Part shown: in pieces, positions 15,602-24,345 of the stretch
How positions within the stretch are numbered: the stretch's first letter is position 1
Layout: every line of letters starts with the position of its first letter
Source: Acetobacteraceae bacterium
GTDB taxonomy: Bacteria > Pseudomonadota > Alphaproteobacteria > Acetobacterales > Acetobacteraceae
NCBI GenBank assembly: GCA_947474705.1
Contig: CANJJS010000041.1
Location: 1 to 41,844, forward strand
Direction: 5' to 3'
Length of the DNA stretch: 41,844 nucleotides
Made by a program: the position numbers and the translations under genes
The notes under the pieces: generated by a model
Database searches by the model: none
Seen by the model: the letters and a program-made list of their open reading frames with translations, nothing else
What the model was told of the DNA's origin: nothing

Positions 15602-17164
15602 ATGACTCAGATCGCGCAATTCGTCCGCCGCGCCGTGCAGACTGGCGCCAACAAGCTCGCGACCGTGAATGGTGCCCGGTCCCAGACCTGGCGGACGTTC
15701 GACGGACGGATGAAGCGCCTCGCCGGTGCGATGCATGCGTTGGGGTTCAAGCCGGGCGAACGGATCGGCATTCTCTCGCTAAATTCCGACCGGTATTTAG
15801 AGGCGCTTTTCGGCCTGTCCCATGGTGGCTTCGTGTTCGTGCCAATCAATACAAGGCTCGCGCCGCCGGAGATCGTGTTTTGGCTGGCGGATTCGGGGTG
15901 TGTCGCGTTGTTCGTGGACGAGGCGTTCGTGCCCGTCCTGCCCGCTGTGCTGCCGGAAACGCCAGATCTACGAACGGTTGTTTACATTGGCGAGGGCGCG
16001 GCGCCCTCTGGTCTGACGGAATACGAATCGTTGCTCGAAGGCGCTGCGCCCCTGGCGGACTCGATCGGCCAGGACCAGGACCTGGCTGGCATATTCTATA
16101 CCGGCGGCACCACCGGGCGGTCCAAGGGCGTGATGTTGAGCCACAACAATATCATGGCCAATGCGTTGAACATTTATCCGGGGACTCAGGCGAACGAGGA
16201 TTCTCGGTATATCCACGCCGCGCCGATGTTTCATTTGGCCGACAACGCCATGACTTTCGTGGTCACGGGCTTCGGCGGCACGCATTATTTTCTGCCGCGC
16301 TTCGATCCCGTGGGGCTGATGGCCGCCATCGCGGAATACAAGGTCACGGTGATGCTGATCGTGCCGACCATGGTCAACATGATGGTGCATCATCCCGACG
16401 TCGCGAAATACGATCTGAGCAGTGTCCACCGGTTGTTGTTCGGGGCCTCGCCGATGCCGGAGGCGGTGCTGCGGCGGGCGACGCAGGTCATGCCGGCGAC
16501 GGAATTCGTGCAGGCGTATGGACAGTCGGAGGCCTCGCCGCTGCTGACCTTGCTCGACGCGCGTTACAACACGTTCGATGGCCCGTACGCGGGCAAGGTG
16601 AAGTCCGCGGGCCGCTCCGGTCTGGGGATCGAGGTGCGCATTCACGACGTGGACGACAACGAGGTCCCTCGCGGCACTGTTGGGGAAATTTGCGGCCGCG
16701 GTCAGGTGGTGATGTTGGGCTATTGGAAGCAGCCCGAAATGACCGCGCACACGCTGCGCAATGGTTGGCTGCACACCGGCGATGGCGGGTACATGGACGA
16801 GGATGGCTTCGTTTATCTGGTCGATCGTGTGAAGGACATGATCGTCAGCGGCGGGGAGAATGTTTACTCGGCGGAGACGGAGGACGCGCTTTACAGCCAT
16901 CCGGCGGTCGCTGAGTGCGCCGTGATCGGTGTGCCCGACGACAAATGGGGGGAAAGGGTGCACGCCATCGTGCGTTTGAAACCAGGGATGCGCGCGACCG
17001 AGGCGGAACTGGTCGCGCATTCGCATGGGCGGATCGCGAATTACAAATGCCCGCGCACGGTGGATTTTCGGGAAGAGCCGTTGCCGTTGTCGGGGGCCGG
17101 GAAAATCCTGAAGACCGAGCTGCGCAAGCCGTTTTGGGAAGGCAGGGACAAGCAGATCAATTGA
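15602..17164 (+). CDS. AMP-dependent acyl-CoA synthetase/ligase
   Basis: 520 residues of the ANL superfamily, activating a carboxylic acid to its CoA thioester through an acyl-AMP. ATG 15602 has GAGGGAGGG just upstream. Motifs: P-loop FYTGGTTGRSKGVMLSH (near 162), YGQSEASPL (near 302), HTGDGGYMDEDGFVYLVDRV (near 392) with KDMIVSGGENVYSAETE, and the C-terminal catalytic Lys in LSGAGKILKTELRK (near 503). Length fits medium- or long-chain fatty acyl and aryl-acid ligases; the chain-length preference cannot be read. It begins right where the decayed regulator gene is truncated, so its promoter region may have been rebuilt by the deletion. No beta-oxidation partner is adjacent. Confidence 0.94.
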   Translation: MTQIAQFVRRAVQTGANKLATVNGARSQTWRTFDGRMKRLAGAMHALGFKPGERIGILSLNSDRYLEALFGLSHGGFVFVPINTRLAPPEIVFWLADSGCVALFVDEAFVPVLPAVLPETPDLRTVVYIGEGAAPSGLTEYESLLEGAAPLADSIGQDQDLAGIFYTGGTTGRSKGVMLSHNNIMANALNIYPGTQANEDSRYIHAAPMFHLADNAMTFVVTGFGGTHYFLPRFDPVGLMAAIAEYKVTVMLIVPTMVNMMVHHPDVAKYDLSSVHRLLFGASPMPEAVLRRATQVMPATEFVQAYGQSEASPLLTLLDARYNTFDGPYAGKVKSAGRSGLGIEVRIHDVDDNEVPRGTVGEICGRGQVVMLGYWKQPEMTAHTLRNGWLHTGDGGYMDEDGFVYLVDRVKDMIVSGGENVYSAETEDALYSHPAVAECAVIGVPDDKWGERVHAIVRLKPGMRATEAELVAHSHGRIANYKCPRTVDFREEPLPLSGAGKILKTELRKPFWEGRDKQIN

Positions 17165-17266
17165 CGCGCGGCGTTTACGTTGCGGCTTTCGCGGCGGCGA
17201 TGGCGTGAAAAACTTCCGCGAATCGCCCGGTAAATTAGGCGATCGTTAATAAACGCGCCGTAGACA

Positions 17267-17302
17267 GGGCTCCGGTCTTTCAAAAACTGAAAGCGGAGTC
17301 CC
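17267..17302 (+). promoter_or_regulatory. Leader hairpin covering the ribosome site of the Hint surface protein
   Basis: The RNA can fold into GGG and CTCCG (17267-17274) paired with CGGAG and CCC (17294-17302, one bulged U), then CTTTC/GAAAG (17277-17281 with 17289-17293) around a 7-nt A-rich loop. The Shine-Dalgarno GGAG (17295-17298), 7 nt before ATG 17306, is entirely inside the stem. This could limit translation until the stem melts or is bound. Inference from pairing only. Confidence 0.45.
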
Positions 17303-17305
17303 GTC

Positions 17306-19108
17306 ATGACCGCCTATACCGTGACCGCGGGTGCGACCAGCAGTGGCGTCGTTCTCGCGAACGGCGACGAACTCGATGTGTTGTCCGGGGGCGTCGCGAT
17401 CGACACGGTCGTCGGCAGCGGTGGCGCGGCCTATGTTTACGATGGCGGGGTCGCGAATTCCACCGTCGTTGGCGATGGCGGTGTGGCCTACGTTTATAAC
17501 GGCGGCGAGATCGACGGCACCGTCGTCGAAGGTGGCGGCACCGAATATGTTTATCATGGCGGCCTCGCCCGAGGAACCCAGGTGGGTTTGGGTGGCGCGG
17601 AGATGGTGCTGTCGGGCGGGACGGCGAGCGCCACTTCCGTTGGGGATGGCGGGGTGCAGGTGGTCGTGACCGGCGGTGTCGCGGCGGACACGTTCGTCGC
17701 CTCGGGCGGCACGCAAACGATCTCGGGCGGGCTCGCGACGTTCGCCAATCTGTCGGGCGGCACGCAGAGCGCGCTGTCCGGGGGGATCGTCAGTGGCACC
17801 GTGGTGGGCGCCGGTGGCACCGAATGGGTGGTTTCCGGGGGCATCGCGCGCGGCACCGTGGTGTCCAGCGGTGGGACCGAAACCGTGGCGGGCGGGTCCG
17901 CCAGCGGGTCCGTCGTCAGTGGCGGTGGCTTCATGGCCGTGACGGCGGGCGGTGTCGCGTCCGGCACCACCGCGGTGGATGGCGGCCGCCTCTATGTCGA
18001 ATACGGCGGTATGGGGTGGGGTACGTCGATCGGAAGCGGCGGTTTCGAGTATATTTTCACCGGCGGGGTGGTTTCGGGTACCTCCGCCGGCTCGGGCGGG
18101 ATCGAACGGGTTGAGTTCGGCGGCGTCGTGATGGGCGCTCTGGTCAGCGGCGGCACGCAAAATGTGACTTATGGCGGCACCGCGAGCGGGTCGGTTTTGC
18201 GCGATGGCGGGCTGCAATATGTTTATTCCGGCGCCAACGCGGTCGATACGGTGGTCAGCAGCGGCGGAATTCAGGCGATTCAGGGCGGGCAGGCCGTCAG
18301 CGGAACGATTCTCAATCCTGGCGGCGCGATCGACCTGCCGGATTTCGTGTTTGGCGGCGGTCTGACCGCGGAGCTCGATACGATCGCGGGTGTGTTGTCG
18401 GTCAGCCGGGACGGCAATTTGTACGAGCAGACTTTCGGCGGCGGTTATGCGAATCTCGCCGTCCAGGCGGGCCCGGATGGCGGGACGGGGACCATGATCG
18501 GTCTGTCGGCGGCGCCGCAATGTTTCGTGGCGGGGACCCGAATCGCGACCGAACACGGTCAGGTCGCGGTCGAGGCGCTCCGGCCGGGCGATCGCGTGTT
18601 GCTGCAGCGTGGCGGCATGGCGCCAATTGTTTGGATTGGCCATCGTTATGTGGATTGCGCCCGCCATCCGCGTCCGCGAGAGGTTTGGCCCTTCCGGATC
18701 GCCGCCGGCGGGTTTGGACCCGGGCAGCCGCGGCGCGATCTGTATTTGTCCCCGGATCACGCGGTTTATGTCGAAGACGTGCTGATCCCCGTAAGGTTCC
18801 TCGCCGCACCGGGCGAGATCGAGCAGGAGGCGCGAACGGAGGTGTCTTATTTCCATCTCGAACTCGCCGAACACGATATCGTGCTGGCGGAGGGCATGGC
18901 CGTGGAATCGTATCTCGACACTGGCGACCGGTCGCGGTTCGATAATGGCGGTGCTGTCGTGGCGTTGCATCCGGATTTTTCCGCGCGGGCGTGGGATGCG
19001 CTCGGATACGCGAAGCTGGTGACGACCGGACCGGAGTTGGAGGCGGTGCGCCAGAGCGTGGCGCGCGCGCGGGCCTGGCGGACATTGCCCGCGGCGGGGA
19101 GCGTCTGA
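17306..19108 (+). CDS. Surface protein with strand-loop-strand beta repeats and C-terminal Hint domain
   Basis: 600 residues. Residues about 10-350 are some 17 repeats of roughly 19-20 residues built on GG-x-A-x-GT-x-V-x-x-GG, the strand-loop-strand repeat found in autotransporter passengers (right-handed beta helix). Residues about 398-560 are a Hint_2-type domain: it opens CFVAGTRIATEHG, has LRPGDRVLLQRGG, and ends with LYLSPDHAVYVEDVLIPVRF, whose His is the usual catalytic one. No N-terminal signal and no beta-barrel are present; related proteins are thought to leave by a type I or unknown route. In this family the Hint domain may self-cleave after its Cys, but there is nothing C-terminal that looks like an extein. 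The ribosome site is within a hairpin. Confidence 0.9.
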   Translation: MTAYTVTAGATSSGVVLANGDELDVLSGGVAIDTVVGSGGAAYVYDGGVANSTVVGDGGVAYVYNGGEIDGTVVEGGGTEYVYHGGLARGTQVGLGGAEMVLSGGTASATSVGDGGVQVVVTGGVAADTFVASGGTQTISGGLATFANLSGGTQSALSGGIVSGTVVGAGGTEWVVSGGIARGTVVSSGGTETVAGGSASGSVVSGGGFMAVTAGGVASGTTAVDGGRLYVEYGGMGWGTSIGSGGFEYIFTGGVVSGTSAGSGGIERVEFGGVVMGALVSGGTQNVTYGGTASGSVLRDGGLQYVYSGANAVDTVVSSGGIQAIQGGQAVSGTILNPGGAIDLPDFVFGGGLTAELDTIAGVLSVSRDGNLYEQTFGGGYANLAVQAGPDGGTGTMIGLSAAPQCFVAGTRIATEHGQVAVEALRPGDRVLLQRGGMAPIVWIGHRYVDCARHPRPREVWPFRIAAGGFGPGQPRRDLYLSPDHAVYVEDVLIPVRFLAAPGEIEQEARTEVSYFHLELAEHDIVLAEGMAVESYLDTGDRSRFDNGGAVVALHPDFSARAWDALGYAKLVTTGPELEAVRQSVARARAWRTLPAAGSV

Positions 19109-19145
19109 ACCTGGTGTCTCGCCCGGGGGGACCGGCTTCAGGCGG

Positions 19146-20045
19146 CTAGAGATTCGTGGCGGCGCCGACGACCCAGCCGCGGCCATCGGGGTCCGGCCGC
19201 CAGATCACGATCAAATGCGGGGCCTCGGCGGCGATGCGGATCGCGTGGTCTGGGTTGCTGTCCACGAAATGGGTGCATCCCCATTCGATGGCGGCGGCGA
19301 TTTTTCGTTCCGCCGGGCTGGCGCCGTCCCGGTCCCAGGTCAGCGGCAAATGCCGGTAGGGGGTATCGGCCAGCCGGGCCTGGATCGCCGCTCGCGCGGA
19401 CTCCGGGCATGCCTCGGCGAACAGGACCGCGCGTTCGCTGGGATACAATGTGCCGGGACCGGCTTCGCGTCCGGTTTCCGATGCCATGGCCGCCACGACG
19501 CCGCCGGTCAAAGCGATGCCGTGAAACGGGGCTTCGGCGGAAAGGTCGAGCGAGCCGCCGGCGGCCTTGGCCGCGCGTCCGGTGGGCGTGGCCTCGCCAC
19601 GTTCCCATGGCAGGCGAAACAGGTCGCGCATGGGGTGGGACAGATCCGGCACGTAACGCGCGACATCCGGGTCATGCACGATCGTCAGGGTCAGGCAGTC
19701 CCGGCCTTCGGCGATCGTCGCATCGCGCGCCCGCCGGAGCGTTTCGCCGCTGGAGCAACAATCGTCCACCAGCAGCACGCGGCGTCCCGGGCAGGGAGGA
19801 CCCAGCCATGACATCGCACCGGTGGATTTGTCGTGGGTGAGAAACGATAGCGGGAGAGCCAGAATCCCCGCGGCCATGGACGCCGGCACGATACCGCCCC
19901 GCGCGATGCCCACGACCCCGTCCGGCCGCCAGGCCGCGGCGCGGTCCAGAAGCGAGGCGATCATACGTTCCGCGCGATCGTAGCCGATGTAGACCGGCTT
20001 CTTTTTGGTATCGAGGCCTTTCCAGGCGCCGGGCGCGGCGGTCAT
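19146..20045 (-). CDS. Phosphoribosyltransferase-domain protein with an extra C-terminal domain
   Basis: 299 residues. Its ATG (20043-20045) overlaps the TGA of the upstream binding-protein gene, so the two are translationally coupled. Residues about 15-150 are a PRTase fold: GVVGIARGGIVPASMAAG, then the PRPP loop VLLVDDCCSSGETLRRARDA (near 92-111), and TIVHDPDVARYVPDLSH. Enzymes of this type move phosphoribose to or from bases, or act as regulators. Residues about 190-299 are an added alpha/beta region (ALTGGVVAAMASE, HLPLTWDRDGASPAERKIAA, THFVDSNPDHAIRIAAEAPH) that I cannot place firmly; it may belong to the HAD-like or a rare PRTase-linked class. Coupling to a thiamine-precursor/aliphatic-type binding protein hints at a base-like ligand. 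Confidence 0.82.
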   Translation of the reverse strand: MTAAPGAWKGLDTKKKPVYIGYDRAERMIASLLDRAAAWRPDGVVGIARGGIVPASMAAGILALPLSFLTHDKSTGAMSWLGPPCPGRRVLLVDDCCSSGETLRRARDATIAEGRDCLTLTIVHDPDVARYVPDLSHPMRDLFRLPWERGEATPTGRAAKAAGGSLDLSAEAPFHGIALTGGVVAAMASETGREAGPGTLYPSERAVLFAEACPESARAAIQARLADTPYRHLPLTWDRDGASPAERKIAAAIEWGCTHFVDSNPDHAIRIAAEAPHLIVIWRPDPDGRGWVVGAATNL

Positions 20046-21061
20046 TTTTTCAGGTTCATGCCAACGCGCTTGTTCGCGAAGGCCGTCGTATAGGCTTTGT
20101 CGATGGCGAGGCCGGGCGGATAGACCCCAATCGCGACCATGCCGTTGTAATATTCGGCCCATCGCTCCGCCGTCATCGCGCCAATGCCCAGGGTCAGGGC
20201 GTCGCCGGAATCGACGATGCCGTGGTCTTTCATGACCTGACGTCCATAGGCGATCAACGCGTCGGTCATTTCGGGATTGGCGGCGCGGATTTCCTTGTTC
20301 CCGGGCGCGGGGTCTTCGTACAGATAGGAATACCAGCCCTCCATCGAGGCATCGACGAAGCGTTGCACAACGCCCGGCCGCTCCTCCACCATTTTGCGGC
20401 CGGTCGTGATAATGTTGCCATATCCGCGGTAACCGCCATCGGCGACCAGCAGGACGTTCGGTTTGAAATGGCCGGCCTGTTCGATCAAATACGGTTCGGA
20501 GCCGAGATAACCCTGTTGCGTCAGGGTTTTGTCGGCGAGAAACGGCGCCATGCTGAATGTGTAAAGTTTTGTCTGCGCGTCGGTGTAGCCGTATTTCGCG
20601 GCCAGGAACCGCCACCAGCTTTGCCGCGCATCCGCCGCGATCGCGACGGGCCGGCCCTTCAGCGATTCGAAGCCGGAAATTCCCTGGTTGGGATGCGAAA
20701 TCAAAACCGCCGGGTCTTTCTGGAAGATGGCGGCGATCGCGACATAGGGCAGGTTGTTCTGCACGAACTCGACCGCGCGCCCGCCGCCAAGGTTGAAGTC
20801 GAGCCGGCCCGCCATCAGCAATTGCATGTGGTTGACCTGCGGCCCGCCCTCGCGGATCGTCACATCCAGGCCGTGTTTGGCGTAAATGCCCTTGGCGAGG
20901 GCCTGATAATAGCCGCCATATTCGGCCTCCGCCCGCCAATCGATGCCGAAGACGATCTTATCGGCCGCATGCGCCGCGAACGGGGACGCCAACACCGACG
21001 CGAGCGCGATCGTCCAGCGGTGCGATATCCCACGCGCCGCCTTCGATACAAGGTGTGCCAT
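20042..21061 (-). CDS. ABC substrate-binding protein, NMT1/THI5-like
   Basis: 339 residues. Start 21061 has AGGAGG upstream; the frame before it is non-coding. A Sec signal ends at AAHA/AD. The mature N-terminus (IVFGIDWRAEAEYGGYYQAL, AKGIYAKHGLDVTI, VNHMQLLMAGRLDFNLGGG) is characteristic of NMT1/THI5-like periplasmic binding proteins that carry pyrimidine precursors, nitrate, sulfonates or similar ligands. The W-x-A-E-x-x-Y-G-G-Y pattern resembles the pyrimidine-type subgroup. The coupled downstream gene encodes a phosphoribosyltransferase, which would fit salvage of a heterocycle. No permease or ATPase gene follows. Confidence 0.9.
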   Translation of the reverse strand: MAHLVSKAARGISHRWTIALASVLASPFAAHAADKIVFGIDWRAEAEYGGYYQALAKGIYAKHGLDVTIREGGPQVNHMQLLMAGRLDFNLGGGRAVEFVQNNLPYVAIAAIFQKDPAVLISHPNQGISGFESLKGRPVAIAADARQSWWRFLAAKYGYTDAQTKLYTFSMAPFLADKTLTQQGYLGSEPYLIEQAGHFKPNVLLVADGGYRGYGNIITTGRKMVEERPGVVQRFVDASMEGWYSYLYEDPAPGNKEIRAANPEMTDALIAYGRQVMKDHGIVDSGDALTLGIGAMTAERWAEYYNGMVAIGVYPPGLAIDKAYTTAFANKRVGMNLKK

Positions 21062-21246
21062 CGCCGCCTCCTCTGCCCGCCCATGGATGAGGATAGCGAT
21101 TGCGGGTTGCGGATCAACCGGTGGCCGAGGCCGAGGCTTTGACCCAAGGCTTTGACCGCGTCGCCCGATTGGCAGTGGGGCAGGGCGATTGACAGCATCC
21201 CCGGTTCCTTCGAACCCTGCGCGCTCGCGAACAAGGAGAGCCGCCC

Positions 21247-22428
21247 ATGACCACACAAGCCGCCGCGGCGCGCGCCGCATTGCCGGAAGACGCCAGCCGG
21301 GCGAGCCTCGCCGGCCGCGCGTGGCGACCCGACGCCGGCGGTCCCGCCGTCGTCGCCATCCGCGACGGGGACGTGTTCGATATCTCCGCCACGACACCGA
21401 CAATGCGCGATCTGTGCGAACAGCCAGACCCCGCCGCCGTGGTCCGCGCCGCGAAAGGCGAGCGGCTCGGCTCCGTCGCGGCGCTGCTGGCGAACACGGC
21501 GCCGGATACGCGCGATCCCGGCAAACCCTGGCTGCTCGCCCCCAACGATCTGCAGGCCATCAAGGCGGCGGGCGTCACCTTCGCGATTTCGATGCTGGAA
21601 CGCGTCATCGAGGAACGTGCCCGCGGCGACCTGACCGCGGCCGCCGCCATCCGCGCGGAAGTGACCCGCCTCGTCGGCGACGACCTGGCGCGGTTAAAGC
21701 CGGGATCGCCGGAGGCCGCGCGGCTGAAGCAGGTGCTGATCGAACAAAACGCCTGGAGTCAGTATCTGGAAGTCGGCATCGGACCGGACGCGGAGATTTT
21801 CACCAAGGCACAGCCGATGGCGGCGGTGGGAACCGGCATGGACGCGGGGGTGCATCCGGTGTCGTCGTGGAACAATCCGGAACCGGAAGTGGTACTGGCC
21901 GTGTCGTCCGGCGGCCGGATCGTGGGCGCGACCTTGGGCAACGACGTCAATCTGCGCGATGTGGAGGGACGGTCGGCGTTGCTGCTGAGCAAGGCGAAAG
22001 ACAACAATGCCTCCTGCGCCATCGGCCCGTTTATCCGCTTTTTCGACGCGGATTTCACTTTGGACGATATTCGCTCCACCACGGTGACGCTGCGGGTCGA
22101 AGGTCTGGACCAGTTCGTGTTGGAGGGGTCGTCCTCGATCGCGAAAATCAGCCGCGATCCGGCGGACCTCGTGGCGCAGATGGTCAACGCCCATCACCGC
22201 TATCCCGATGGCGCCGTGCTGTTTCTGGGGACCATGTTCGCGCCGGTGGAAGACCGCGGCGAGAATGGGCAGGGCTTTACGCATAAGACCGGCGACATCG
22301 TCACCATCGCCGCGCCGAAACTGGGGGCTTTGGTCAATCGGATCGCGCCGACCGATCGATGCGAACCCTGGACATTCGGAGTCGGCGCGCTGATGCGCAA
22401 TTTGGCCGCGCGGGGCTTGCTGCGCTGA
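21247..22428 (+). CDS. Fumarylacetoacetate hydrolase family protein
   Basis: 393 residues, longer than the minimal FAH fold because of a roughly 140-residue N-terminal part. ATG 21247 has AAGGAG upstream. Metal-binding acidic residues are visible in NNPEPEVVLAV (near 217-227) and in TLGNDVNLRDVEGRS (near 237); ALLLSKAKDNNASCAIGPF and GAVLFLGTMFAPVEDR follow as in FAH enzymes. Family members cleave C-C bonds or hydrate/decarboxylate acylpyruvates in sugar-acid and aromatic catabolism. The long form resembles FAH proteins near sugar-acid dehydratases or dioxopimelate-type pathways, but no such partner is here. The amidase gene starts 11 nt after its stop. Confidence 0.88.
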   Translation: MTTQAAAARAALPEDASRASLAGRAWRPDAGGPAVVAIRDGDVFDISATTPTMRDLCEQPDPAAVVRAAKGERLGSVAALLANTAPDTRDPGKPWLLAPNDLQAIKAAGVTFAISMLERVIEERARGDLTAAAAIRAEVTRLVGDDLARLKPGSPEAARLKQVLIEQNAWSQYLEVGIGPDAEIFTKAQPMAAVGTGMDAGVHPVSSWNNPEPEVVLAVSSGGRIVGATLGNDVNLRDVEGRSALLLSKAKDNNASCAIGPFIRFFDADFTLDDIRSTTVTLRVEGLDQFVLEGSSSIAKISRDPADLVAQMVNAHHRYPDGAVLFLGTMFAPVEDRGENGQGFTHKTGDIVTIAAPKLGALVNRIAPTDRCEPWTFGVGALMRNLAARGLLR

Positions 22429-22439
22429 AAGATACGGAC

Positions 22440-23930
22440 ATGGACATCGGGTTTGCCTCCGCGACGCGCCTCGCGGCCATGATCCGCCGCCGGGAGATCG
22501 GCTGTCTGGAACTGCTGGACCATTTCATCGCGCGGGTGGCGGCGCTGGATGGTCCGATCAACGCCGTCGTGGTCCGCGATTTCGACCGGGCGCGCGACCG
22601 GGCCCGCCGCATGGACAGCGCCGCCGATCGCCGCGGACCGTTGTTCGGCGTGCCGATGACCGCGAAGGAGAGCTTCGACGTCGCCGGGCTGCCCTCAACG
22701 CATGGCCATCTGGCCGCGAAGGGGCATCGCGCGAAAATCTCCGGTCTCGCGATCCGGCGGCTGGAAGCGGGCGGCGCGATCGTCTTCGGCAAGACCAATG
22801 TGCCCGTCGATCTCGCGGACTGGCAGAGCTACAACCCGGTCTACGGCACGACCTGCAATCCCTGGAACCTCGACCATACGCCGGGCGGGTCCTCGGGCGG
22901 GTCGGCGGCGGCGCTGGCGGCGGGGCTGACGGCGCTTGAGATCGGCAGCGATATCGGCGGCTCCATCCGGGTGCCCGCGCATTATTGCGGCGTATTCGGG
23001 CACAAGCCGACCTGGACCTTGTGCCCGAACCATGGCGATCCGGAGACCCGGCCCATGGCGCCGACGGACCTCGCGGTGTCCGGTCCCTTGGCGCGTTCGG
23101 CCGGCGATCTGGCGCTGGCGCTGGATCTGATGGCCGGTCCGAATCCCGACGAGACCGCCCTGACCTATAATCTGCCCCCGCCGCGCGCCGCCAGTTTGAA
23201 AACCTTGCGGGTCGCCGTCTGGTCGCACCAGCCGGGCCAGGCGACGGACGCCGAAACCGTCGCGGCCATCGAGGCGATGGCGGACCATCTGGAACGGCTT
23301 GACGCGACCGTGAGCCGGACGGCCCGGCCCGCCTTCGATCCGCTGGAAGCGTTCCATCTCTATCTCCAGGCGCTTGATTCGGCGTGGAGCGCGCGCATGA
23401 CCGACGAAATTCTGACCGCGAAGCGCGCCCGGCTGAAAACCCTCGATCCGGCGGATACCAGCGCCGACGCCGTCATGGCGCGCGTCACCGATATGCCGCA
23501 CCGGGACTGGCTGATTCTGAATGAGCGGCGGATCCGGTCGCGGCGGCTTTGGAGCGTGTTCTTCCGCGAATGGGATGTGCTGCTGACCCCGGCGATCAAT
23601 ACCGCCGCGCTTCCGCATATGCAGGAGGGCGCCACGATGGCGGGTGGCACGCGCCGCCGTCACATCCAAAGCGGTCAGCCCTGGGAGCGGCGCCTGACCG
23701 TCGACGGTCGGGAGATTGCTTATAACGATATGTTGTTCTGGCCGGGTCTGACGGCGGGCTGCCATTTGCCCGCGACCGTGGTGCCCATCGCCCTCAATCG
23801 GGCGGGGTTGCCCATTGGGGTCCAGGTCTCGGGCCCGATTTACGGCGACCGGACCACCATCGCGGCGGCGTCGTTGTTCGAGCAAGCGGGGTACGGATTT
23901 CGGCCGCCGCCCGTGTGGACTGGCGCCTGA
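22440..23930 (+). CDS. Amidase (amidase-signature family)
   Basis: 496 residues, cytoplasmic. The Ser-cisSer-Lys triad is visible: Lys in GVPMTAKES (near 78), the first Ser in the Gly-rich PGGSSGGSAAALAAG segment (near 152) and the nucleophile in EIGSDIGGSIRVPA (near 176). VYGTTCNPWNLDHTPGG and CGVFGHKPTW are normal for the family. I start at ATG 22440 because the frame upstream is inside the FAH gene; the ribosome site is weak (GAAAGA), consistent with coupling. Family members hydrolyse linear amides to the carboxylic acid and ammonia; the substrate is unknown. It is probably in one operon with the FAH-family gene. Confidence 0.92.
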   Translation: MDIGFASATRLAAMIRRREIGCLELLDHFIARVAALDGPINAVVVRDFDRARDRARRMDSAADRRGPLFGVPMTAKESFDVAGLPSTHGHLAAKGHRAKISGLAIRRLEAGGAIVFGKTNVPVDLADWQSYNPVYGTTCNPWNLDHTPGGSSGGSAAALAAGLTALEIGSDIGGSIRVPAHYCGVFGHKPTWTLCPNHGDPETRPMAPTDLAVSGPLARSAGDLALALDLMAGPNPDETALTYNLPPPRAASLKTLRVAVWSHQPGQATDAETVAAIEAMADHLERLDATVSRTARPAFDPLEAFHLYLQALDSAWSARMTDEILTAKRARLKTLDPADTSADAVMARVTDMPHRDWLILNERRIRSRRLWSVFFREWDVLLTPAINTAALPHMQEGATMAGGTRRRHIQSGQPWERRLTVDGREIAYNDMLFWPGLTAGCHLPATVVPIALNRAGLPIGVQVSGPIYGDRTTIAAASLFEQAGYGFRPPPVWTGA

Positions 23931-23966
23931 GGGCGGCTGTACGCGTCTGGTGCTTGTCTCGCGCTT

Positions 23967-23990
23967 GCGGCGCGCCTGGTGGCGCGCCGC
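23967..23990. terminator. Hairpin between convergent genes
   Basis: Perfect 10-bp stem GCGGCGCGCC with loop TGGT, located between the amidase stop (23930) and the CDGSH stop (23998). No T-run follows, so it would be a weak bidirectional terminator or a Rho-assisted end. Confidence 0.5.
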
Positions 23991-23997
23991 CGGGCGG

Positions 23998-24246
23998 TCA
24001 CGGCAGGTTTTTGTGCGAGCCGTCGCAACGTGGCGCCTTGCCTGTGGCCTTGCAGCCGCAGAATGAAACCGTGCCCGATTGCTCGGCCTCGAACTTCATG
24101 GGGCTGAACGCGGATCCTTTGTGCGAACCGTCGCAGAACGGCTGCTTGCCGCTCTTGCCGCAGGAACACCACCAATAGGATTTACCGGCTTCGACCTCGA
24201 CTTTGTAGGAGCCCTTTTGGGCGACGACGGGCAGTGATTCGGACAT
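23998..24246 (-). CDS. Double CDGSH iron-sulfur domain protein
   Basis: 82 residues with two tandem CDGSH motifs: CSCGKSGKQPFCDGSH (near 27-42) and CGCKATGKAPRCDGSH (near 63-78). Each has the three Cys and one His that hold a [2Fe-2S] cluster in mitoNEET-like proteins. There is no membrane anchor, so it is a soluble two-cluster protein. Family proteins are linked to redox sensing and iron-sulfur or electron transfer. It lies 99 nt downstream of an unrecognised putative regulator on the same strand, so the two may be co-transcribed. Confidence 0.92.
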   Translation of the reverse strand: MSESLPVVAQKGSYKVEVEAGKSYWWCSCGKSGKQPFCDGSHKGSAFSPMKFEAEQSGTVSFCGCKATGKAPRCDGSHKNLP

Positions 24247-24345
24247 CGGTGTTTCTCCCTCTATCGCGGCCGCGCGGCGATCCGGCGGCGTCCCCGCGAC
24301 GGTAGCGTTTCGCGCCTGTCCCGCAAAGGCCCTCGTTCGCGGCGG

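Noticed and set aside
13877-15736. Minus-strand reading frame of 619 codons opposite the MDR oxidoreductase
   Set aside because: Most of it is an antisense shadow of the oxidoreductase; only the stretch around 15241-15367 (the membrane helix remnant) looks real, and that is reported within the pseudogene.
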